Of a DNA stretch of 5,051 bases, positions 1 through 4,914 are shown piece after piece; position 1 is the stretch's first letter; every line of letters starts with the position of its first letter. Both the position numbers and the translations under genes were made by a program. Source of the stretch: CAZPEV01 sp964585635 (lineage in GTDB: Bacteria; Zixibacteria; MSB-5A5; GN15; JAAZOE01); NCBI GenBank assembly GCA_964585635.1, contig CAZPEV010000203.1, forward strand, positions 1 to 5,051, read 5' to 3'. The notes under the pieces were generated by a model, which had not been told where the DNA came from, ran no database searches, and saw only the letters and a program-made list of their open reading frames with translations.

Positions 1-561
1 GCTGCCATTCCTTTCTTGCCCCCAAAACTGTCCGGGAAGAGGATAGCTTTTACAAATAAGGAATCCTCCCTGCAATTGCACTATGCTTATGTCCTGGCGC
101 AGATGGGCGAGCTTGCGTGCATCGAACAAGGCGAAAGCTTCAAAATTGAATTGGAAACCCGTCATGGAGGCAAGAACATCGATATCTTTTGCGCTCTTCG
201 AGACTGCGAAGCTGCAATAGAGCTGAAGTGCTTTCGAAAGGCGTCGAATCGCGCCACTGATATTGATATGTACGCTGTGCTCAACGATATTTCCAGATTA
301 GAATCCTATTCGCATATTGCCTTCCGTCGCTTCATTTGCCTTACCGACAACGGATATTATGCAAATACAGCCCATAAGGGACATGCGGGATCAGTCAGCA
401 TTGCAAATGGCAGGAAGTATCAAAAGAATGTACCCATCACCCCAGGATGGGCGGGTAAATGGAAGAACAGCAAGCAGGATAAGGAAATTGTATTGAAGCG
501 CGACCTGCAATTTGCTTGGCGCACTATCAGCGGCTGGTATTACCTGTACATGGAGGTTTGA
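1..561 (+). CDS. PD-(D/E)XK nuclease-like protein, 5' partial
   Basis: The reading frame is open from base 1 to a TGA at 559-561, so the gene probably starts left of the window. The only internal start near the edge is a TTG at 16 with no Shine-Dalgarno before it. Numbering from that TTG (181 residues), a helix rich in L/Y/A at about 19-31 is followed by an acidic strand (E45, E47), then D56 in NIDIF, then E69-L-K71 in AAIELK. This D...ExK spacing, followed by a helix ending in DISRLE (91-96), is the usual layout of the PD-(D/E)XK nuclease core, shared by restriction enzymes and DNA repair nucleases. Which subfamily, and whether it cuts DNA, cannot be told. GC is about 48% by hand count, below the roughly 60% of selD, which hints at horizontal origin. 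No methyltransferase is in view. The fold is inferred from motif spacing, not from a recognised family member. Confidence 0.6.
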   Translation, partial: AAIPFLPPKLSGKRIAFTNKESSLQLHYAYVLAQMGELACIEQGESFKIELETRHGGKNIDIFCALRDCEAAIELKCFRKASNRATDIDMYAVLNDISRLESYSHIAFRRFICLTDNGYYANTAHKGHAGSVSIANGRKYQKNVPITPGWAGKWKNSKQDKEIVLKRDLQFAWRTISGWYYLYMEV

Positions 562-887
562 CCAGCTGCGGACAATAGCGAGTGGAGCGGAAGTCTCGGA
601 CCTCCGCCAAATGGGTAACCCAAGACCCTGCGATCAAGGAATCCGCACCGGGCGCAGCGTCCGAGGCGTAAATGATTGCAGAGCGGGACAATGCACTAAA
701 AATCCATCTGTGCTTGCCGCACGCCCCATTGCGCCAAGGATATGCCTGAGGAAATAACGGCGTCCCCATATAAATCGCCAAACGAACCCATTTATTGCAT
801 GATACCAAAAGGTAGTGTTTGCTCGCAGAACTTCACTTACTATCATTCTGAATGGAACGCAGCGAAGAAGCTCGCCGCACGGACACT
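562..887. other. Non-coding stretch between nuclease-like gene and selD
   Basis: This 326-bp stretch separates the end of the + strand nuclease-like gene from the end of the - strand selD. Frames on both strands give short translations with no recognisable motif, low-complexity character or good ribosome binding site. I looked for a tRNA T-arm (GGTTCGA-type) and a tRNA-Sec and found none. The only structured element I can support is the hairpin at 859-878 just past the selD stop. It may be decayed DNA at the edge of an acquired segment, but that is inference. Confidence 0.5.
859..878 (-). terminator. Hairpin 9 nt past the selD stop, possible terminator
   Basis: Read on the - strand, GCGGCGA (878-872) pairs with TCGCTGC (865-859) across a 6-nt loop, giving 7 bp with one G-U pair. 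It begins 9 nt after the selD stop codon, where a transcript end would be expected. The bases after it (GTTCCATTC) hold only a weak U content, so it may be a 3' stabilising hairpin or a weak intrinsic terminator rather than a classical one. Confidence 0.4.
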
Positions 888-1955
888 TCAGATGATACGA
901 ATGGCCGTCTCGCCTTTGGCCACCACCCGGCCGATCATGGCCGCGACAACCTGGCGAGCGCGTAAAAAATCGATCAACTCGTCAGCGGCGGCATCAGCGA
1001 TGGCAATCAATAACCCGCCGGAGGTCTGCGGGTCGAAAACAACTTCCTGTTCGTGCGGTTGGATTGCGGGGGCAAATGCCAATTTCCCCTCAAGATATTG
1101 CCGGTTGGCGTTGGCGCCGCCGGTCGTGACACCGGCGCGGGCATGGTCCAGCACGCCGGCCAGAAGCGGCAACCGGGCAAACTCAATTTCGAGCGTCACC
1201 CCGGAAGCGTCAGCCATCTCAAAGGCGTGGCCCCCCAGGCCGAATCCGGTGATGTCGGTGGCGGCCTGGGCGCCAAAGGCCACCATTGCTTCCCCGGCAA
1301 TCTTATTGAGGGCGATCATCGCGGCCGTGACCTGAGCGACCTGCTCGCCGGTGGCGCGGTTCCGCTTGACAGCAGTCGAGATAATCCCGGTGCCGAGCGG
1401 TTTGGTCAAAATCAGCCGATCCCCTGGTTTGGCACCGCCGTTGGTTATGATCTTCTTGGGATGAATCAAGCCGGTGACCGCCAGGCCGTATTTCAGCTCC
1501 TTGTCCTTAACGCTATGCCCGCCGACGATTACAGCCCCCGCCTCGGCAATCTTGTCGGCCCCTCCCCGCAGGATATCGCCGACGATCTCCGGCGGCATCT
1601 GGGGTGGAAATCCAAGAATATTCAAGGCCGTGATCGGCGTCCCGCCCATGGCATAGACGTCCGATAGAGCGTTGGCCGCGGCCACCTGGCCGAAGACATA
1701 TGGATCGTCGACGATCGGCGGGAAAAAGTCGACCGTCTGCACCAGCGCCAACTCATCGGACAACTGATAGACGCCGGCGTCATCGACCCCATCGATTCCG
1801 ACCAAGAGCTTATCCGACGTCGGTGGTTTGAACCGCCTCAAAATTTCGCCCAGCACCGCCGGGCCGACTTTGGACGCTCAGCCGGCACAATCGACCTCGG
1901 CGGTCAACTTGATATGCCGGTCTCGGCGAAGATCATGAAACTCCATGCCCGCCAT
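888..1955 (-). CDS. selD: Selenide, water dikinase (SelD), selenocysteine-containing
   Basis: SelD makes monoselenophosphate from selenide and ATP in the cytoplasm, the selenium donor for Sec-tRNA and 2-selenouridine. Starting at ATG 1955 the product is 355 residues, close to the roughly 350 usual for the family (E. coli SelD has 347). The N-terminal catalytic loop reads CAGUASK, with Cys23, Sec26 (UGA at 1880-1878) and Lys29 in the position of Cys17/Lys20 of the E. coli enzyme. Metal/ATP-binding aspartates follow in DDAGVY (about 58-63), VDFFPPIVDDP (75-85) and LSDVYAMGG (97-105), and ATDITGFGLGGH lies in the C-terminal AIRS_C domain. A second ATG at 1946 would give 352 residues; neither start has a strong Shine-Dalgarno (GGTG sits 4 nt before 1955). 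A conventional call would begin at GTG 1856 and omit the catalytic loop. The gene ends with TGA at 890-888. It stands alone on this strand here; selA, selB and selC are not in view. Confidence 0.95.
1839..1880 (-). promoter_or_regulatory. UGA-Sec codon and bacterial SECIS hairpin in selD mRNA
   Basis: The UGA is at 1880-1878. Thirteen nt after it, GCCCGG (1864-1859) pairs with CUGGGC (1853-1848), 6 bp with one G-U pair, around the apical loop CGGUG (1858-1854). A lower stem, CAAAGU (1872-1867) with AUUUUG (1844-1839), extends it across a 2x3 internal loop. Bacterial SECIS elements lie directly after the UGA, with the apical loop roughly 16-37 nt downstream and a G among the first loop bases; here the loop begins 20 nt after the UGA and its second and third bases are G. 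It would be bound by SelB carrying Sec-tRNA. The structure was drawn by hand and no folding energy was calculated. Confidence 0.8.
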
Positions 1956-2221
1956 AGTACACCAAATCGTCTACGACGGCAAGAAAAATTGACACCGATC
2001 AAAATTGGCTGCCATCACGAGGATGAAGTGCATGACCTCGGCTATCTTCGATAGGTTAGGGGGTTATCACCTGAACTGAAGTATAGCAATATAGCCGGGG
2101 CCACAGCTCTCGGGCGGTCTTTCGATCGGTTGGACTCGAAGCAGGAAACCAATTGGGGTACAATCGGGTATAAAAAATAAGAGGAAGTCGACGCAACGTC
2201 GCCATATGAACGGGGATTCGA

Positions 2222-2250
2222 TTGACGGCGCTCATAAAATGGACTATACT
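2222..2250 (+). promoter_or_regulatory. Sigma-70-type promoter, distal promoter of sigma operon
   Basis: TTGACG (2222-2227) and TATACT (2245-2250) are separated by 17 bp; each box matches the housekeeping consensus at five of six positions. Start of transcription would fall near 2257, leaving a leader of about 237 nt before the sigma start codon. No gene lies between, so the most likely use is basal transcription of the sigma/anti-sigma pair. A small RNA ending in the leader is possible, but I see no terminator there. Confidence 0.6.
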
Positions 2251-2377
2251 TATGCATAATACGGTGATTGAGAAAATGTTGTTGCCCCGATGGAGGCAAA
2301 TGTCTATGTTATTATCAGATGGGGACGGAAAGTGCCTCATCACAATAGCAAGATGTCATCGAACGGAATAAGGTAAG

Positions 2378-2424
2378 AAAGGAGCACGGCAGAGCGGGCG
2401 AGATACATTTATCCGTCTCTGCCG
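2378..2424 (+). repeat. Orphan SD-like AAAGGAG plus 8-bp inverted repeat
   Basis: CGGCAGAG (2387-2394) and CTCTGCCG (2417-2424) form a perfect 8-bp inverted repeat with a 22-nt spacer. Inside it CGG (2395-2397) can pair with CCG (2413-2415) past one bulged U. Directly before it is AAAGGAG (2378-2384), a strong Shine-Dalgarno match with no start codon at a usable distance. No U-tract follows, so it is not an intrinsic terminator. It would be present only in transcripts from the distal promoter. Confidence 0.55.
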
Positions 2425-2481
2425 GGGAACAATGATGGCCGATCGCCGGTTACGAATATGTGGTCGGCTGATATTCCCCGG
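2422..2481 (+). repeat. 8-bp inverted repeat enclosing the ECF promoter
   Basis: CCGGGGAA (2422-2429) and TTCCCCGG (2474-2481) are perfect inverted copies. Inner arms GCCGA (2439-2443) and TCGGC (2464-2468) can also pair. The left arm coincides with the ECF -35 box; the right arm ends 2 nt before the sigma Shine-Dalgarno. It could be a two-site operator for a regulator or an RNA hairpin in the long-leader transcript. The left arm shares bases 2422-2424 with the preceding hairpin, so the two complete structures exclude each other. Confidence 0.5.
2424..2453 (+). promoter_or_regulatory. ECF-type promoter, likely autoregulatory
   Basis: GGGGAAC (2424-2430) is followed after exactly 18 bp by GTTAC (2449-2453). 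SigR/SigH-class ECF sigma factors, which the downstream product resembles, use a GGAAT/GGAAC-type -35 box and a GTT -10 box about 18 bp apart. Transcription would begin near 2460, giving a short leader of about 34 nt containing the AAGGAG ribosome binding site. ECF genes of this type commonly drive their own promoter. The match is seen; recognition by this particular sigma factor is inferred. Confidence 0.6.
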
Positions 2482-2483
2482 AC

Positions 2484-2489
2484 AAGGAG
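2484..2489 (+). promoter_or_regulatory. Ribosome binding site of the sigma gene
   Basis: AAGGAG lies 4 nt before ATG 2494. It decides the start: the in-frame ATG at 2458 has no such site and falls at about the predicted ECF transcription start, so it would be excluded from the short transcript. Confidence 0.75.
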
Positions 2490-2493
2490 TATT

Positions 2494-3075
2494 ATGGCTG
2501 ACCATAAACTGAAAGAGTATCGCCGGCGCTTTGAGCGCGAAGCGGCCATACATCTTGATGCGCTGATGCGAACGGCTCGGCGCATGACCAAGACGGAATC
2601 GGACGCCGAGGATTTGGTTCAGGAAACGATGCTGAAGGCGTATCGATTCTTTGACAAGTTCCAGGAAGGCACCAACTGCAAGGCCTGGTTGTTTAAGATC
2701 ATGACGAATATTTTCATCAACAATTACCGTTCGCAGTCGAAAACGCCGCCGTCGATCGCCGTGGATGATCTCGACGATGGTTTCCTCTACGGACAACTGG
2801 CCAAGAACCCCGATTTGAACGACCCCGAGAAGGAGTTCTTTGCCAAGATTTTTGATGAAGACATTCGCAGCGCCATCAACGATCTGCCCGAGGATTTTCG
2901 GCTGGTGGTTATGCTGTCGTTTCTGGAAGGGTTCGCCTACCAGGAGATCGCCGACATCACCGGATTGCAGATCGGGACGGTCAAGTCACGTCTACACCGG
3001 GGACGGAAGTTGCTGCAAAAATCGCTTCTGGACTACGCCTTGCGTCACGGCTACATCAAGGAGCCATTGAATTGA
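2494..3075 (+). CDS. ECF sigma factor (SigR/RpoE-like)
   Basis: A 193-residue alternative sigma factor that directs RNA polymerase to stress promoters. Region 2 (about 20-85) carries the classic DAEDLVQETMLKAY core-binding helix (37-50) and GTNCKAWLFKIMTNIFINNYR-type region 2.3/2.4 (59-79). A variable acidic linker (90-120) follows, then region 4 (about 125-178) with the LPEDFRLVVML segment and the helix-turn-helix FAYQEIADITG...GTVKSRLHRGRKLL that reads the -35 box. The length and the two domains without region 3 are typical of ECF sigma factors; the GTNCKAWL wording and the ZAS partner downstream resemble the SigR group. Start ATG 2494 is chosen over ATG 2458 because of AAGGAG at 2484. The gene overlaps the anti-sigma gene by 4 nt, so they form one operon. 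An ECF promoter just upstream suggests autoregulation. The family call is secure; the regulon is unknown. Confidence 0.95.
   Translation: MADHKLKEYRRRFEREAAIHLDALMRTARRMTKTESDAEDLVQETMLKAYRFFDKFQEGTNCKAWLFKIMTNIFINNYRSQSKTPPSIAVDDLDDGFLYGQLAKNPDLNDPEKEFFAKIFDEDIRSAINDLPEDFRLVVMLSFLEGFAYQEIADITGLQIGTVKSRLHRGRKLLQKSLLDYALRHGYIKEPLN
3058..3063 (+). promoter_or_regulatory. Ribosome binding site of the anti-sigma gene
   Basis: AAGGAG lies inside the last codons of the sigma gene, 8 nt before the TTG at 3072. This ideal spacing supports the unusual TTG start and translation coupled to the sigma gene. Confidence 0.75.
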
Positions 3076-3842
3076 ACTGCAAAGAGGCACTCCGGCTTTT
3101 GTATGATGTAATTGATAAGGAAGCCGACCAGCTTGACGCCGTTGAAGTGGAGAAGCATCTTCGGACATGCCGTCACTGCATGAAACGGTATGAATTCGAG
3201 GAGATGTTCCGCGCCTTTGTCTCCGAAAAAGGCCACAATCCCCGCGACAACAGCGACCTGAGACAACGTATTATGGGCAAACTGGATGCCATCGACGCCG
3301 CCGGGGAGGTCGGTTTACCCCGACGCCCTTTTAGAGTCGTCGCCCTTATGGTCGCCTCGGCGGCCGCGGTGATTCTGGTCATCGTCAGCGCATACTGGGT
3401 CAACCGGTCGTTACGCACCTCGGCCGAGCTGACCCCGTTTGTCGACGCTCATTTTGCCAATCAGACGAAACACGTTCATGGCACCGGGACCGCCCCGTTT
3501 GACTACCTCTATGAACAGACCGGCATCCGCCTGATCCCCTCCGCCTCATGCCCCATCGAGCATATCCATGCCGCCTCAGTCGACACGATCGGGGGGATTC
3601 AATTCGGGCGTCTGGAATTTCTCTGTGACGACGGCTCCATGGTCACGCTGTTCGTCACGACCGCCGACAAGTATACGCTCCCGGACCGGCCGACCAATAT
3701 GGTCTCCGGACGAAAGCTGCTGGTGCACACCAACAAAGAATGCACCCTGGTCGGCGAAACCCGGCAGGATCTGGTCTTCATGGTGGCGGCCACACCGGCG
3801 CATACGCCGGTCGAGTTGGCTCAATTGACATCATCGTTCTAG
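3072..3842 (+). CDS. Membrane-anchored zinc anti-sigma factor (ZAS family)
   Basis: A 256-residue partner that most likely binds and silences the sigma factor encoded just before it. The cytoplasmic N-terminus has the zinc-binding anti-sigma signature: Cys3, then His29-x3-Cys33-x2-Cys36 (HLRTCRHC). One membrane helix spans about 88-109 (VVALMVASAAAVILVIVSAYW), preceded by basic PRRPFR, which places the C-terminus outside the cytoplasm. The outer domain (about 113-256) has three cysteines (160, 185, 224) and many histidines (127, 134, 136, 164, 166, 219, 244); its GRLEFLCDDGSMVTLFV stretch looks like the C-terminal domain of other membrane ZAS proteins. RsrA itself is soluble, so this is the membrane-bound variant. 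Translation starts at TTG 3072, which overlaps the sigma stop as TTGA, with AAGGAG 8 nt upstream. Zinc release or damage to the outer domain would free the sigma factor; the signal is not known. Confidence 0.9.
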   Translation: MNCKEALRLLYDVIDKEADQLDAVEVEKHLRTCRHCMKRYEFEEMFRAFVSEKGHNPRDNSDLRQRIMGKLDAIDAAGEVGLPRRPFRVVALMVASAAAVILVIVSAYWVNRSLRTSAELTPFVDAHFANQTKHVHGTGTAPFDYLYEQTGIRLIPSASCPIEHIHAASVDTIGGIQFGRLEFLCDDGSMVTLFVTTADKYTLPDRPTNMVSGRKLLVHTNKECTLVGETRQDLVFMVAATPAHTPVELAQLTSSF

Positions 3843-3869
3843 CGGGAAAACATCATCCGGCCACGTCGC

Positions 3870-3889
3870 CGACGGCTGCTGCGCCGTCG
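3870..3889 (+). repeat. Hairpin after the anti-sigma gene
   Basis: CGACGGC (3870-3876) and GCCGTCG (3883-3889) form a perfect 7-bp stem with a 6-nt loop, 27 nt past the anti-sigma stop. No U-tract follows directly; it may protect the 3' end of the mRNA or act with the terminator further on. Confidence 0.5.
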
Positions 3890-3905
3890 AGCGGTCAAGC
3901 TATTG

Positions 3906-3927
3906 GCGCCCGGCGCGATCTTTTTTT
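3906..3927 (+). terminator. Probable intrinsic terminator of the sigma operon
   Basis: GCGC-CCG-GCGC (3906-3916) forms a short GC stem, followed by GATC and seven T (3921-3927). The stem is only 4 bp, but the T-run is the longest in the window and follows the operon end. A further hairpin, CGACG-CCT-CGTCG (3928-3940), lies right after it. It probably separates the sigma operon from the HDOD gene. Confidence 0.5.
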
Positions 3928-4018
3928 CGACGCCTCGTCGGCCTAAGCTTCTTTCGATATCAGCCGACAAATAGATCAGAGATACGATTCACCTTCCCCT
4001 CGGAAAGGTCTTCGCAGG

Positions 4019-4888
4019 GTGGCAAACCAGATGCAGCAGGTCATGAGAACGCCCGACCGGATTATTGCCTCTATCGGCGATCTGCCGGCCTCACCCGTGA
4101 TCGTGTCGAGCCTGATGGGTTTGACCGCCGACATTAACAGCAATATCCAAGTCATCGGCCACACCATCATGGCCGATCAGTCGCTGACCGCGCGGGTACT
4201 GAAGCTGGCCAATTCCTCGTTTTATGGGCGCTCCAAGGAAGTGCACAACTTGCATGAGGCCATCGTCCTTCTGGGATTCAAAACGCTGCGCTCGCTGGTG
4301 GTGGCCACGTCCACCCACTCCCTCTATCAGCACGTGACCGATGAGCGGTTCCGGACCAGGCTGTGGGAGCATACCCTGGCCGTGGCGATCGGCTCACGGA
4401 CCATCGCCGCCGTCGTCGCTTGCTCGCAGACGGAAGAGGCCTTCCTGGCCGGTCTGATGCACGATATCGGAAAACTGGTGCTGATGCAGAAGCTCCCTCG
4501 GGAGTATGGCCAGGTGACGGCGACGGTCGAGCGCGACGCCGGATCATTCCACCAGGTCGAGACGGCGCAATTTGGCTTCAATCACGCCGAGGTCGGGCGG
4601 CTTTTGCTGGAACGCTGGACCTTCCCCCCCGTCCTTTCGGAAACGGTGGCGGCGCACCACCGGCCAATGGCCGCCGCTGAGTCGGAGCCGCTGATCGACG
4701 TCATTCGGCTGGCCAACGCGCTGGCCAAGCACCTGAAAGTGGGATTTGACGACGAACGCGTCGACGATCTCGCACTGCTGCCGGTCGCGGCCCGGCTGGG
4801 CATCAACGTCGATCAACTCGCGCAGATTTACAGCCGCATCGAGAAACAGTATCAGAGCGACCGGCAGTTGTTTTCGGCCGGCGCCTGA
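4019..4888 (+). CDS. HDOD-domain signalling protein
   Basis: A 289-residue single-domain protein of the HDOD family, relatives of the HD/HD-GYP phosphohydrolases that act in signalling, motility, gene exchange and stress networks. Family landmarks are LPASP (22-26), the ADQSLTARVLKLANSSFYG block (52-70), and AIVLLGFKTLRSLVV (81-95). The HD-like part follows: H118 (WEHTLAVA), H148-D149 (LMHDIGK), H189 (NHAEVG) and H213/H214, so the metal-binding positions often lost in HDOD proteins seem retained. There is no receiver, GAF or EAL domain, so partners must act in trans. GTG 4019 has GGAAAGG (4002-4008) at a good distance; ATG 4031 in the same frame is a close alternative that would shorten the protein by 4 residues. 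It lies 176 bp beyond the anti-sigma gene and past a likely terminator, so it probably has its own promoter. Family is secure, biochemical activity is not. Confidence 0.9.
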   Translation: MANQMQQVMRTPDRIIASIGDLPASPVIVSSLMGLTADINSNIQVIGHTIMADQSLTARVLKLANSSFYGRSKEVHNLHEAIVLLGFKTLRSLVVATSTHSLYQHVTDERFRTRLWEHTLAVAIGSRTIAAVVACSQTEEAFLAGLMHDIGKLVLMQKLPREYGQVTATVERDAGSFHQVETAQFGFNHAEVGRLLLERWTFPPVLSETVAAHHRPMAAAESEPLIDVIRLANALAKHLKVGFDDERVDDLALLPVAARLGINVDQLAQIYSRIEKQYQSDRQLFSAGA

Positions 4889-4914
4889 GCGATACCCCGG
4901 CTTCATCGGACATC

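Larger units (their letters stand above)
1956..2493. other. Divergent intergenic region between selD and the sigma gene
   Basis: This 538-bp stretch has no convincing gene. The left part (1956-2220) must hold the selD promoter on the - strand, but I found no box pair good enough to call. It also contains a small hairpin, CGACG-CAA-CGTCG (2189-2201), and an A-rich run at 2171-2180. The right part carries the sigma-70-like promoter, two inverted repeats, the orphan Shine-Dalgarno-like site and the ECF promoter, each listed separately. GC is lower (about 47% in the line counted) than in the flanking genes. Confidence 0.6.

Noticed and set aside
874..890. The selD stop TGA (890-888) as a second Sec codon
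   Set aside because: The protein already has full family length and the following codons show no SelD-like sequence; the hairpin there starts within 9 nt of the stop and fits a 3' end better.
742..1667. Long + strand frames opposite selD (742-1335 and 1053-1667)
   Set aside because: They are antisense shadows of a firmly identified gene, with no domains or ribosome binding sites.
888..1856. SelD starting at GTG 1856 (322 residues)
   Set aside because: It would lack the catalytic loop; the frame continues through UGA into the family's conserved N-terminus.
1989..1994. TTGACA as a -35 box
   Set aside because: No acceptable -10 box lies 16-18 bp downstream.
2101..2180. Possible tRNA-Sec or other tRNA in the intergenic region
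   Set aside because: No T-arm motif, no UCA anticodon stem and no acceptor pairing could be built.
2042..2343. Two overlapping - strand frames of 85 and 95 residues
   Set aside because: No recognisable motif or good ribosome binding site, and they overlap each other and the predicted + strand promoter.
2276..2376. Small + strand frames at 2276-2371 (31 residues) and 2290-2376 (28 residues)
   Set aside because: Neither has a convincing ribosome binding site or a recognisable product; kept only as a possibility in the long leader.
2356..2796. - strand frame of 146 residues across the sigma gene start
   Set aside because: Antisense to the ECF sigma region 2 coding sequence and without family features.
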